A DNA stretch of 64,000 nucleotides from Elysia chlorotica (GCA_003991915.1 RQTK01000177.1:141583-205582); one strand, 5' to 3'; positions 42,801 through 54,079 are shown, counted from the first letter of the stretch. The notes: generated by a model from the sequence alone, not told the origin. Program-made: numbers and translations.

Positions 42801-43699
42801 CGAAAAACTTAAAGAAATGTTTTAAAAAGCAACAAATTAATACTAGCATGGACTCTACAAACACCTATTGCTGATTCGAATCGTAACTGATACCCGCCGT
42901 CGTGTCATGGGTGGAGTGGTAGAGCGTCCGTCTCCCAATCTGAAGGTCCCTTGTTCATAACCGACGATCGGTACAAACTTTGTCCGATTTCGTAATGTGA
43001 TCGACTGAGACAGAATTTGAATCTTCCCGTACTGTCTGTGTGTGGCAGCAAACAAAATTGTCAAACTTCAGTCTTGGGACCCATTCACACTATAGCCTTT
43101 ATAACTCTGAGACTACACGTTAAGGAACCAACTCAACTCACCAGCGATCCCGTCTCCAAATATAATATTCGGGAAAAAAGTAGAGAGTGTAACACTAATG
43201 TAAGACTATTCTTAATCAATAACACCACCGACTCCAGAACGAATATAATATTTGTTGATGATACAGATTCTGTGTTATCTCGCCAAATAGGTGAAATTTG
43301 CGAAGCAAAATATTTTTTGGTTGTTTTCTTTTTCTTTTTGTTTGTTTTTGTTTTTTATAATCAGGTTCATGGCAACCCAGACTAGCAACAACAAAAATGG
43401 TCAGGCTGTAGTTTTACAGAAGGGGTTATGTGTAATTATTTTTCCTTTCACGTAAGCTCTTAGCGAAATGACTAAAGGTTAAAGATATGAGACATCTTGA
43501 GGGTAGAAAATTGGTCGCCACTGCAGAATTCTAGTGTTAGTTCAAATATTACGTCTATGGATTTAACCTTCAAGGGTTAGATCTTGGAAATAAACGAATG
43601 AAGCCTCCTTCTTTGGTTTTATTTTCCTCTGTTTTTATGTCTTGGCAATTAAATTATTTTCCCGTAAAGTGTTTGTGTCCCTGTAGCTGTCTCTCTCTC

Positions 43700-43750
<51 letters not shown>

Positions 43751-44787
43751 TCCTCTCTCTCTTTCTCCCTCCCCCTCTTTCTCTCTCGTTATGTCTCTGT
43801 ATCTGACTGTCTCTCTATCCGCTTGCCTGTTTTCTCTCTGCCCTTCCCTTTGTCTATCGTTCTATTTTTCTCTGTCTATATCTCCTGTCTATGTTTCTGT
43901 CTGTGTGTCTTTCTATCTGTATGCCAGTCTCCTATCTCTCTCTCTCTCTCTGTCTCTCTCTCTCTGTAGCTTTCTACCTTCTTCCTATATCTTCCCTTTT
44001 CTCCTTTTCTCGTAGAAACACATTAAATTTATAAACATCACTTTCAGGAAACACTCAAACGTTTAAGGCTATTACCTTGAACAGATGAGAGGTTACCGAC
44101 TTCGATAACATATCGTACCGATGATCTTTACCTCTTGAAGTCATACCACTTGTCTGTAAAACCATAAATAACCCAAACAACCATCGAAACGCAAAGACCA
44201 ATGCGCTCATTCCAAAAACAGTTTTTGAGCAAGTAGTCTCTTACAAAACAAACTGTTGCAGCTTTTGAGACACGTAAGAACAATCTTAATTAAACTCTAG
44301 AATAATCGAGATACTCTTTTAAATCTAAAACAAACTTGCGTACTCTAAACGGTCATCGTATAGGAAACCCCTCGAGAACCAAACAAGGAGACGTTTAAAT
44401 TGGAGAGAAGCTCTGTCATCTCCTACAAAGAAAATGGGCGGTCTTTAAAATCTTCAAAGAAACACACAAACACACACACACACACACACACACTTATATT
44501 GACAAATAAAATAAAATTAAAAAAAACACCGACACGAGTACTAAAGGTTATATATCCTTCCAATACTCTGACGTCTCAGAGCTGCTCTGTGCAATGATTA
44601 GTGTCTGAGTTGTAATAAATGTAAGGGCTGGAAGGGATCCGGAAATTGAATAATCTTTTGATACGGCTGTCAAAAGCACTCCTCGTCTGCCTAGGTTGGA
44701 CAGTTATCTCGGTATCAATCATAACTATGTTCTTTTGAACAGCCGCCAAGAGGTTTCAGTCTTATTGTTGTTATTGGTATTATTATT

Positions 44788-44856
<69 letters not shown>

Positions 44857-46083
44857 CTGTTTGTGCAATGTTCATCGCTCAGAAATCAATCTGTAGTCGA
44901 GCGGCTATGTTTTATATTTGTCTGTTTTTTACACTCTGGAATCCTACCACAACAATGTTCTAACAGTTAACTCAAGTATGCATGTCCAGTGCATATAATA
45001 CATTGTTCTTCAATGTTCCGTGCTCATAAATCCTTCTGCAATCGATCGAATACATTTTTGGTAGTTCTTCTTTGTTTTTCAACTCTCAAAACTAAAAATC
45101 ATACCATAACAATGTTCTTACAGTTTACTCAAGTATGCGGTTCAGGGATATTTTTTGTTACATTTGCGCAATGTTCAAAGCTCAGAAACCATTTTTTCAG
45201 ACGACCAGCGATGTTTTATAATAGTCTCCCTTTGTTTTTTAACCCTGGAATCATACGTCAACGAAGTTCCAGCAGCTTACTTTTTAGTGCTACCAGCGTT
45301 TGTTCAAAAAGCTGAATAAATGTACGTGATTTCCAATGCGTAAGTCTCTCACAGTTTTTGAAGTCTTACGACGTACATTAATCCACATCATGGTTCATTT
45401 CGATACTCGTATAAAACCTGCACTGGGTACTTTGTATTCAAAACAAATAATTCACCTTGTCATAACATAATAGTATTTATGTCCATTTTAATGGGTTTTT
45501 TTTTTAAATTAAGTAAGATAAAAAACAAAAACCACCAATCCGTCGAACAAAATAACAGTTAGTTAAGATCTGCCAATGTTTCGGCAGTTCCTGAATGTTG
45601 TTTGATCTAAACAAACTTCAACAATAAACGACAACTACTTTTTGGAGCAATGAATAATTTAGTTAGATAAAATTATTTTTGTTACTGGTCTCTTTAACGT
45701 CTCAAAAATGTATTCATATTATAGACAAACAACTTTTAAACAAATCAATCATTTTGCGAGTTTGAGTTTGAAGATTTTCCTCAGAAAAAAAACACGCCCT
45801 AAACATTCCAGAAAGCACATAGGAATCCACCTCTACTGACGTCACACTAAGGTGCGGCCAATGACCGCTAGCCTAAGCGTACATCTCAGCCGCTAACCAA
45901 TCCCATCAGGATCTGATAAGAAGCAAGGCATTGCATTAAAACAAAGCTTCAGTAAATGCAAACAGAGACTCCTACGGTTTCTGACCCAGAGTTTTATAAT
46001 TAAATTTATCTACACATCAGATTGCTTTGATTAAAAAAAAGCACACACACACCCACACACCCACACACACCTACACACACACC

Positions 46084-46114
<31 letters not shown>

Positions 46115-49100
46115 ATAATTCGATATTCGCCGTTACAAAAGTTGTTGTTTTCCTTAGTCAGTGTTTTGCAAAGGCGAAGGAAAAGAACCATCCCCGCTTT
46201 CAGAACGCGCACTTCGCATGGAGGCGATCTAGACAAAAGCAATATTTGGCAAATGAAGCTCAAATGAATTATTCATTCTGTCAAATCCGAATCTTATAAA
46301 ACTTGGCGTGGGCTAAGAAGGTAGGAAGAAATAAAATCTAGATGAAGTCGGGAACGTAAAGAGGAGTAGAGCCTGCTAAATGATCGATTTCTCTAAGCCT
46401 AATTCTTCTGTTTTTTTTTCCTACTTTATGGTTTGTGTAGAATGCGCGTTATGTTACGGGGATGGGCCGAACATTAAAATCTATTGTGGTAATCTGATGG
46501 TAACTTAAAAATATATTTCATACGTGGGTTTTAAATATCTGACTATCCACCTTAAAAAAAAATAATAATTACATCTATTTTTTTTTTCTTATTAAGAGAG
46601 CTAGTTTGTAACATATAAACAATAAATAGTGATTGCTAGAACTGCGCCGCTGTGTTTTCTTCGGTGGAATTGATTGTTAGTTTTGTGAGGCTCAATATCT
46701 GTGCATCTAATTTTATCGTCCCTTCTAAGATTACTGTTCCATATCATTTAATCTAAACCTTCGGGCTCACGCATTACTTTTTTGCAGCCTTCGAATTTTG
46801 AAATCATGGACTAGAATCATATTTCCAGATACAATTTCGTAAGGAATTTTAGGAAACTAGCCTGCACTTGAAAAGATATATCTGGCTCTGCCGATCCAAA
46901 AATATCATTTCACCGTATTTCCATTTCTATTTTAATCTTTCTCTCAGCAAAATCCAATTTAAGTTTAACTTTAACGTGTTTAAGCAATATTTTAGCAGGA
47001 ACTGACGAGAAAAGGACACCAGTGACATTTCTGAGACTTCTTTGATAACAGTCATCAAACGTTAAGGTGTCGCCGAGAATAGAATAGGATACAGGTTGTC
47101 AAGGCTATTTTCCCAAAAAGATACTGAAACAAAACAATTTAATATGTATCTCAAGTGATCGAAAATAACGAAACAACAACAACGAAATAACAAGTCAACT
47201 ACATCAACAACAAAATAACAAGTCAACTACATCAACAACAAAACAACAAGTCAATTACAAAAACAACGAAAACACCAACATTAACAACAGCAACAACAAC
47301 AGTGCGCTATTAGGATTTTGAAATGTTCACAAGATTTAAAGAAGAAGCATTCCAACTTCTATATGATTTCATGCAATCTCGTACTTCTTCACATGCATGT
47401 CATTTTTTTTTATTTTCACAGAATTAATATTGCCCCGAGGGCGAGATCCTTAGACGATTGCCAAATCACCCGGATGTCAACAAACGATAATTAAAAAGCC
47501 GTAGGCGAGTCTTGCAGCGGAGTTGTGAAATAACTCAGACTTTAAGTCATTATGCTCTGTCTAATGGAAGTTTTAAGCGCGAGCTGATGTTTATGCTACG
47601 GTGAAGAGGAGGGTGTGATCGAAAAAACTTGCTGCAATGGTCTTTAGCTATTCTGTAAACAAAATTAATGTAATGACAATTCTCATTAGTCCAATCCAAG
47701 CCTTGTATTTAAAAGGTATGGAGTTGTTACGTCCGCATCAAATATAATATACCATTTTTAATGTGGGCGCCCAGTATCTCAGATATCCAGAGCTCTGGTC
47801 CTACAAACAAAAAGAGCAAGGTTTAAATCTCACTTAGTTGTCTCAACTTCAAGAAGGCTTCTTTGAGAAACCTACGGAACGTAAAACTATTTTTTTTTAA
47901 TATAATAGAAAAACTTACCCGCCTTCAAATGTACACACTCTAGCTAAAACCAAAAGTAGACTTAGACGAGTTGACATAAAAACATGAGAGAGTCCGAAAA
48001 ACGGAAACTCAAGCAACTGCTTCTGAATTTCGAGTTGGGAGAAACCAGATTCAAGAGGAGATAAATTACGTAAATTATGGGAAACAGGATTTTCGTTGAT
48101 GTTGACACAGTCTTGAAGTGACTACAACCACCATAGGACGTAAAAATAACCAAAGATTACACAACTTTGTAGTAGTTTAACTCTCAACTGGTATTACCTG
48201 TTGGCGGACTTTGGACGGTCCTGACACAGCTTACACACTATGATGAAGGTGACACAACTTACACACTATGATGAAGGTGACACAGCTTACACACTATGAT
48301 GAAGGTGACGCAGCTTACACACTATGATGAAGGTGACACAGCTTACTCACTATGGTGAACGTGACACAGCTTACACACTATGATGAAGGTGACACAGCTT
48401 ACACACTATGATGAAGGTGACACAGCTTACACACTTAAGGAGGTGACACAGCTTACACACTATGATGAAGGTGACACAGCTTACACACTATGATGAAGGT
48501 GACGCAGCTTACACACTAACATGAAGGTGACACAGCTTACACACTATGATGAAGGTGACACAGCTTACACACTATGATGAAGGTGACACAGCTTACACAC
48601 TATAATGAAGGTGACACAGCTTACACACTATGATGAAGGTGACACAGCTTACACACTATGATGAAGGTGACACAGCTTACACACTATGATGAAGGTGACA
48701 CAGCTTACACACTATGATGAAGGTGACACAGCTTACACACTATGATGAAAGTGACACAGCTTACACACTATGATGAAGGTGACCCGGCTTACACACTATG
48801 ATGAAGGTGACACAGCTTACATACTATTATGGAGTCGGCTTGGTTGGTTGGTTGGTTGGTTGGTTTAACGTCCAACAGTAACACTATATAGGCTATATTG
48901 TGGATGGCTTATACATTATAATGAAGGTGACACAGCTTACACACTATGATGAACGTGACACGGCTTGCACATTATAATGAAGGTGACACAGAGTACACAT
49001 TATGATGACTGCGACTCACCTGTTGGAGGACTTTGGACGGTGCTGGCACAGCTTACACACTATGATGAAGGTGACCACAATGACCAATCCACTGATGACG

Positions 49101-49159
49101 CCGGCCAGAAACACCAGGGAGGTGACCCATGACGACACGGAGGCCCGGCTCTCTCCAAC
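32682..49159 (-). CDS. Large single-pass membrane protein (5' end not seen)
   Basis: Five exons join with consistent phases: 49020-49159, 41364-41525, 38304-38365, 36996-37200 and 32682-36483, 1,456 residues in total. The first visible exon has one hydrophobic segment (FLAGVISGLVIVVTFIIV) followed by CKLCQHRPK, a basic stop-transfer. The rest is hydrophilic, Ser/Pro/Asn-rich and presumably cytoplasmic. The C terminus RLDSVI fits a class I PDZ ligand (S-x-hydrophobic). No enzymatic domain is evident. Such tails are common in adhesion or guidance receptors that bind scaffolds; that role is inference and I do not recognise the family. Ectodomain exons should lie at higher coordinates, possibly beyond 64000. 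Exons are GC-rich against AT-rich introns. Confidence 0.85.
36824..36866. repeat. TA then CA dinucleotide tract
   Basis: (TA)n 36824-36850 followed by (CA)n; in the last intron of the membrane-protein gene. Confidence 0.92.
36996..37200 (-). CDS. Membrane protein, cytoplasmic exon
   Basis: Acceptor aaccgccag, donor CGCAA/gtaagt. Reads (D)GAAELDCDDLREAAVEG, PYQNSTGSWGSGCRRVSF and FPRSSSSGDFKGR(K). 205 bp, 2 nt in and 2 nt out, completing the split Asp and Lys codons with its neighbours. A SINE fragment lies about 70 bp outside the acceptor. Confidence 0.82.
37272..37525 (+). mobile_element. SINE M fragment with CAA-rich tail
   Basis: B box gggttcgatcac, body (actagttgggtcggtctcag, ataatgtgaccggctgag, gtgtggcagcccacata), end gcacgttaaac and a (CAA)n-like tail. 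The A-box half is not seen. Confidence 0.75.
38098..38265 (+). mobile_element. SINE M 3' fragment
   Basis: ataatgtgaccagctgaggc, gccctgtctcgtgtgtggca, gtccacaatatagcctatat and gctggacgttaa with an (AACTC)n tail. It ends about 38 bp from the 62-bp exon donor. Confidence 0.85.
38304..38365 (-). CDS. Membrane protein, 62-bp exon
   Basis: Acceptor ttccaaccacag, donor CGAG/gtgagt. In the phase set by the neighbouring exons it reads (R)RCPDGEGPTETTPLRSDFDR. Its small size makes it weak alone, but both flanking phases (1 nt in, 1 nt out) fit exactly. The longer open frame across it (DAALTEKVQQRR) is out of phase and not used. Confidence 0.75.
38366..41140. other. Membrane-protein intron
   Basis: AT-rich. 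CT tract at 39179-39292 and (TTC)n at 39479-39527 flowing into CT. A GC-richer patch at 40540-40860 is unclassified. No coding segment seen. Confidence 0.65.
39479..39565. repeat. TTC tract running into CT
   Basis: (TTC)n to 39527, then (CT)n-like sequence to 39560. Confidence 0.95.
41141..41367 (+). mobile_element. Complete SINE M with 12-bp target-site duplication at a splice donor
   Basis: Element 41153-41355: tRNA-like head with A box (tggtccaggggtagaac), B box (agttcgaatcc), body (cctactggttgggcctgtc, gtcagacgtccgtcttgggg), end gttggacgttaaacc and (CCAA)n. Flanking duplication gtacccacctgg at 41141-41152 and 41356-41367; its complement is CCAG/gtgggtac, the splice donor of exon 41364-41525. 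The sharp duplication indicates a fairly recent insertion. Confidence 0.92.
41364..41525 (-). CDS. Membrane protein, juxtamembrane cytoplasmic exon
   Basis: Acceptor ctccccccag, donor GCCAG/gtgggt. Reads (R)GSGRGDSRRSETQSERTLR, FETITSDTWTDPSS and VDELPLTPKKPDEA. Arg/Ser-rich with a TP motif. 162 bp, phase 2 in and out. A SINE tail begins eight intronic bases after the donor. Confidence 0.85.
41535..41900. repeat. Degenerate AGATAAGGTG-type repeat
   Basis: About 350 bp built of variants of gataaggtga and gtgagat, beginning close to the acceptor of exon 41364-41525. On the minus strand it is pyrimidine-rich (ctcaccttatc). Confidence 0.8.
41901..42894. other. Intron, nothing recognised
   Basis: AT-rich. 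A plus-strand frame at 42491-42781 has ordinary composition but no motif. Confidence 0.6.
42895..43141 (+). mobile_element. SINE M copy, diverged
   Basis: Head (gggtggagtggtagagcgtcc, B-box-like cttgttcataacc), body (taatgtgatcgactgagac, gtgtgtggcagcaaac) and end cacgttaaggaaccaactc. Confidence 0.82.
43683..43970. repeat. CT-rich tract
   Basis: (CT)n 43688-43738 with TAT, GTCT and TCC interruptions to 43970. Confidence 0.93.
44460..44494. repeat. CA tract
   Basis: (CA)n of about 30 bp. Confidence 0.9.
44765..44857. repeat. GTT tract
   Basis: Mixed TTG/ATT then pure (GTT)n at 44790-44857, leading directly into the 150-bp tandem repeat. Confidence 0.93.
44858..45310. repeat. Diverged tandem repeat, about 150-bp unit, three copies
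   Basis: Landmarks recur at about 44862, 45008 and 45166: caatgttc, gctca-aaa, atgtttta/acatttt, tttgttttt, aactct/accctggaatcata, acaatgttct-acagtt and actcaagtatgc. Confidence 0.75.
46041..46115. repeat. CA-rich tract
   Basis: (CA)n interrupted by CCCA and CTA. The region 45311-46040 shows nothing. Confidence 0.92.
47160..47300. repeat. 29-bp imperfect tandem repeat
   Basis: Unit ataacaagtcaactacatca plus acaacaaa, about three copies in an AAC-rich patch. Confidence 0.75.
47767..47895 (+). mobile_element. Diverged tRNA-like SINE
   Basis: Head-like gcccagtatctcagatatcc, gagctctggtcctacaa, B-box-like aaggtttaaatctcac and a body with gtctcaacttcaagaaggc. Family uncertain. Confidence 0.45.
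48190..49012 (-). repeat. 28-bp minisatellite derived from the transmembrane exon
   Basis: About 26 copies of gacacagcttacacactatg plus atgaaggt, the antisense of exon codons for TFIIVCKLCQ. The far end (48196-48250) also copies the exon's end with donor (gttggcggactttggacg). A SINE M fragment splits the array at 48836-48905. Unit length is not a multiple of three. Confidence 0.93.
48836..48905 (-). mobile_element. SINE M tail fragment inside the minisatellite
   Basis: (GGTT)n, then taacgtccaacagtaac, actatataggctatattgtgg. Inserted after the array had expanded, since repeat units flank it on both sides. Confidence 0.88.
49020..49159 (-). CDS. Transmembrane exon of the membrane protein
   Basis: Acceptor tttcctccag, donor AACAG/gtgagt; phase 0 in, 2 out. 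Encodes VGESRASVSSWVTS, the membrane helix and CKLCQHRPKSSN. The part coding for FIIVCKLC is the seed of the 28-bp minisatellite at 48190-49010, which begins right outside the donor. Confidence 0.85.
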
Positions 49160-49259
49160 CTGGAGGAAACATGATAGGGAGATCGATTGAGTAAACATAA
49201 TAAATGTCTATAAAATCTACCCCAATGAGTGCAGTTTCTTTCTTTGTAGACGAAGAGCC

Positions 49260-49260
<1 letters not shown>

Positions 49261-49304
<44 letters not shown>

Positions 49305-49333
49305 TCTCTCTCTTTCATCTCTTTCTCGACATC

Positions 49334-49400
<67 letters not shown>

Positions 49401-49425
49401 ATCTCTCTCCCTCTCCCTCTCATTC
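49261..49425. repeat. CT tract pair
   Basis: (CT)n 49264-49312, a short (GTCT)n, then (CT)n 49351-49400; about 100 bp upstream of the transmembrane exon acceptor. Confidence 0.95.
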
Positions 49426-49494
49426 TTTCTCCTAGTTTTACATCTAGTTCTTAGGGACATCCCGTGCAGCGATGGGTTCTAGGACTAAAAACAT

Positions 49495-49640
49495 CTGGTA
49501 AATTTTACGTGCTGCCACAGACGAGACAGTGGGGGAACACCAAGACTCCTGTTTCAGCCTGTCACATTGTACCCTTGAACTGACACCGATCCAACCGGTA
49601 AGGGGTAAGATACTCCACACAAATTCAGCCAACGAGCGCA
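49495..49640 (-). mobile_element. SINE M body fragment
   Basis: tgctgccacagacgagacag, accaagactcctgtttcagc, actgacaccgatccaacc; head and tail not preserved. Confidence 0.78.
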
Positions 49641-51009
49641 CTTCCGAATTGACCAAAGCTCTACTATTTGCACCAAGCCGCAACTTACTTATTGCACGTT
49701 AAAAATGTCCAGATATAACTTATAAATAACTAGTGACGATGCAATGTCGGGTATTTTGTGATGTGCTCCATTAAAACTCCGTTTGGGTTGTGAAAGATCA
49801 TAAGAATTTTCCAAAAACTCTTGCAAAATAGGTAAAAACCTCCCCACCATCCTTTACTTATATATTGTCAACACTTCTGTTTGTCTGCCTGTCTGTCTAC
49901 TCTCTCTCTCTCTCTTTCTATCCCCTCTATCTATCTCTCTCAAATTCTCCTTTATTTCAGAAAAAAGATAATTTCATGCAACAAAAGTATTTTGCCGCCT
50001 CCTCAATTTGCGCATCTCTTTTGACATGCATTTCCCCATAATAATCTTTTCGCTCATTTCGCAATACCAATCGCTCTCTCTTAAATCTTTTAATCTTTTA
50101 ACACTTTCTTTTTTATCCTTATAATATATTTCCAGGATATTGTCTTTCACGATGTAAGAATCGTTCAAGTCTTTAAAGATATTCCATGCCAAAACAAAAA
50201 AAAAAGAATTCAATAGAGAAAACATGTGGCACGCTTTCTAATAATCAACCATTTTTAAACAAAAGAAAATTAATATCTCTACCATTTTTGATACCCAACG
50301 CACTTTGAGCAGTTTACCATCCCACATATTCCTCTTCACCAGAAACCTCTGGCTGTCTCTATGGAATATTTTCATAACCAGAGAAGCTGAGCGTGAGGGA
50401 GACAGAGATATCTGTGTATGGAAGAGCTTGATTGGACTTGATTCCAGCCAACCCGTGGTCTTCACGATAACAGCTTTTGACAAGCGCGAGATGAATCTTA
50501 TCAGCCCCAGAATAATGCAAATCAGGGGACAGAAATATCACGTGAGCAGTCAAAGAAACAAAGAGCAAGCGACAATGCTTCGAAGTCCCGACAAATAATG
50601 TCGAAATGCGATATGAAATGAATTATTGAAGAGTGCGTTGAGCATGTTATTCCACTGTAATAAATCGGTAGGAAATACTCTTTCGTTTAAAGAGCTGAAA
50701 TATTCTTAGAAGTTTTGTTTTATCAACTAAATGAATGTACTTAATAATCTATCCCTTCTCTACATAGGATTCTTAAGTGGGATACGTCCAGTTTGTATAT
50801 AAAATGTTCAATCAATTGCGTTTAAGTTTTATAGTAGGCGCTATTGAAATCACACAAATCAATAGAAATGAGAGCTAATTCTTGAACATCAAGTGCTCTC
50901 ATCTTGAACACAACAATTCAAAACGATTTCAAATCGAAAAGCAAAAGAACCTTCTATTTTGATATGGCTTAAAATCTGACATAAGCCAAAAAACAACAAA
51001 TTCAAAATC
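49641..51009. other. Spacer or upstream intron, nothing recognised
   Basis: AT-rich with a short CT run at 49895-49945. Frames at 50238-50598 on both strands lack motifs. Confidence 0.55.

Positions 51010-51101
<92 letters not shown>
51010..51101. repeat. CAA tract
   Basis: Pure (CAA)n of about 90 bp. Confidence 0.97.
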
Positions 51102-53294
51102 GGAGAACAAAACTTGGTTTTAATATTGCACCAAGAAAGCATGAAATGACCCGGTGCCTCACGCTGACTGTGGAGGGTCCGACATGTATTTCATTGTTTC
51201 CCGCGCACAGATTGCCGTGTCCCTATGTCTCTCAAACAATACCCGCGGGCGACTGGCCTCGCACAGGGGACCTCATTGTGTGGACAGCACAGATTACGTA
51301 ATACACAGACCGTACGCAGGTCGGAAAGCCTGGACACTGGAACCAGGTCTATTATTCTGAACCTGATGAACTTTGGAAATACATTATTATCTTGAATTTA
51401 TTTAATAATACATTGTAATTGTAACCCGCTTATAAATTCACACTTGCCAGTCTATGTTATTAAAACCCCAAGTTAAATGAATGGTGAATTGACGTGTCAT
51501 GAAGGAGACAACAATATTACACCATGAAAATATAGATGCTTGATAGCAGCTTCATAAAATCATGAAGCTTTTAATACTCTATCCGTATAATCAGTTCATA
51601 ATCTTTGATGTTTGATATAATAAAAACAAAACAAAACAAAACAAATAACAACAATTATGTCCTTTCTTTTACCCTAACCTTTATGCTCTATCATAAAGAT
51701 CATACAGCGTCTCTATCCGGTGATAAAATCTGACGCTACTAATACATTTAGATACAGAATTTACTTTTATGTACTATCATTCAAGGGTGTATCTTGAAAA
51801 AAAATTGTTTAATTCGCTTCTAAGGGAAAGGAAAATTTTAGCGATATTTAAAGCCTCCAGACAAACCTATGACGATCTTTGTGCGCGTCACGGTCACCCA
51901 ATAAAGCAGTACAAATGCGTTCTTTCTAACTGATAACTTTATAACTCTAGCTAGCGGTTCTAAATTGAGGTGGTAACAATCAATACTGCGTGACTTTTTG
52001 TGGAAAAAACAACTATCCGATTGGAAAGAATGGGGCGTAAATATTGACTTTCATTTAATCCCGACATGTGGATGCCTACCTTCTAATTCTCTCTCTAGGG
52101 ATCGATTTAGTGAGATGGGGTGACCGACTTCTACATACGCTTAAACGGTCTATAGAAGATTGTTTTAGTGACTGAAAAGAGAGCACGCTTGCCCCACCAT
52201 CAGCGCGAAAACAGCGCACCATGTCACGTGTCACGGAGGTGTTTTTATCTCCACAGAAGCAAATTAAAAAACTCCATGGTTTCTAACACGTACACCAGAG
52301 TTAAAAAAAAAACAACTAAAGTTTTTAATTCTCTAATGCAGTAACGTTATTTAGCAAGAAACGATTGGTCATAGTGTTTAATCATATTCGATTGTTTTTG
52401 TTTTTCTACTAACCGAACTACATGTACTGCTGGAAAGAAGGCGAAAAACCTCGCTGATATAATCTAGTGCCTTAAAACGACTCAATTGTAAATTTAACAA
52501 GCAACTACAACTCAACAATGTCGATGACAACATCAGAAGTAGGTAGGGCAGTAATAGTAGCACCTGTAGCAGATACAATAGAAGCAGTGGGAATAGCTGC
52601 AGTAGCAGCAGCAGCAGCAGTAGCAATTGTAGTAGTGGTGGTGGTAATGATAGTAGTAGTTGTCTGTTCCTTTAAAATCCAGTCCAGCACAATATGACAA
52701 AAGAATACTTGATCTGGTAATAAATATGTGTACTAAAAAAACGTATATATCTATATTATTTCATCAACAGTGTGAGGGCGGGTCTACGGTGAAAACTTTT
52801 TCAGGCCACTGGGTCAGGCTATGAGCCCAAAGGTACAATAATAGCCTTCATAGGCAGGGATACATTTCAGGGCTTAAGCTCCAAAGCTGTCTTAAATTTC
52901 ACTTTGATGACACTCGGCAATGCTGTAGGGATAGGCAAGACAGGCACGTTGCAGTATTAAAAATCTATTGCATCTGTGGGAACATAAAGTCTGGGTTCAA
53001 GGAGGTCAAGCCTCTATCCGATGAAACGCCTCCAAACATTTTACAGGATCGCCGTGGCGTTTGAAACGATGGCTTGTGGTAGCATTGTAAAAATACTCCA
53101 ATCAGTTGCATGTCCATAAACTTTCCAATGAAATTCTACACCTCATATGGCTTGAGCAATGATAGAACTGAGGATCGTCGGGGATGACAGTTTGTTGTTA
53201 TTACATACAATCTATGAAGTAATAGTCAATTACCAAGTTCTTTTGAGTTGAAAATAAATGCAATAGGAAAATCAATTAGACAATTAATTTATGA
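51102..53294. other. Spacer or upstream intron
   Basis: GC-richer patch at 51150-51350 without a recognised product. Interrupted CAG/TAG repeat at 52540-52655. A block at 52770-53120 with even composition (ctgggtcaggctatgagccc, tccgatgaaacgcctcc) may be an old transposon. No gene supported. Confidence 0.5.
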
Positions 53295-53490
53295 AATAGA
53301 TTGGTAAATAATAATGCTTAACTCGCCCAAGCAGCAGGGTGGGCTGAAGTCCCAAGCACGGGGCCAGACGACGCCACAGGGATAGATAGATAGATAGATA
53401 GATAGATAAGGGAACGCAACAGCCAGGATTCGAACTCGGGACCTTTTGCGTCGGAAGCCGATGTTCTACCCCTGGACTACCGCGCCCCCG
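53295..53490 (-). mobile_element. Chimeric SINE: SINE M head with a different 3' body
   Basis: On the minus strand the SINE M head (gcgcggtagtccaggggtag, B box gagttcgaatcctgg, gcgttccc) is intact, but after (TATC)n it continues with gtcgtctggccccgtgcttg, cagcccaccctgctgcttgg and gcgagttaagcattatt instead of the usual body. Confidence 0.8.
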
Positions 53491-53702
53491 CAAGACGTGA
53501 GAATGTTGAACGGTACAACACACAGGATAACTATAGAGTGATCCTAGTCTTTAAAAGGAAACATAAAGTGCGCAAACGGAAAATAATTGTTAGATCTACT
53601 ACAGGATGACACACTGTCGCATTTCTGCTTGTTGAACTTCTCTCATGCCTTCTCACAAATAATTCTGCGAAAACTCGTTCCTTACTCACTATTGCATGAA
53701 AT

Positions 53703-53765
53703 GTTAGTTGAGTTGGTTTAACATCCAACGCCAGCACTATATAGACTATATTGTGGACAACGTGT
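53703..53765 (-). mobile_element. SINE M tail fragment
   Basis: gttgagttggtttaacatcc, aacgccagcactatatag, actatattgtggac. Confidence 0.8.
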
Positions 53766-54002
53766 AATGTTAAAACATCAATGTCGTATTATTCGTGATG
53801 GGTAAACGCAAAAATGCGTATATGTACCTGCAAAATATAAACATTTTAGTGTTCGCCCGTTTTTGTTTTTTTGTTGTTTTTTTTAATTTTTGTGCAAATA
53901 ATTTGCTTCTTGCTGTTCAGAATTTCAAGATTTAAAAATACAAAACAAAAACAAAAATCAACATCGAAAAGCAAGTAAGCAATCATTAAAACCGAGTGTT
54001 TA

Positions 54003-54003
54003 C

Positions 54004-54037
<34 letters not shown>

Positions 54038-54079
54038 TAGATAGATAGGTAGATAGATAGGGGTAGGTAGAGAGGGAGA

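Noticed and set aside
45070-45315. Small protein gene across the 150-bp tandem repeat
   Set aside because: The frame follows repeat copies that drift independently, without codon-like conservation between them.
51170-51275. Possible minus-strand exon in a GC-rich patch (RETMKYMSDPPQS)
   Set aside because: Open frame of only about 32 codons, weak acceptor, and no family resemblance.
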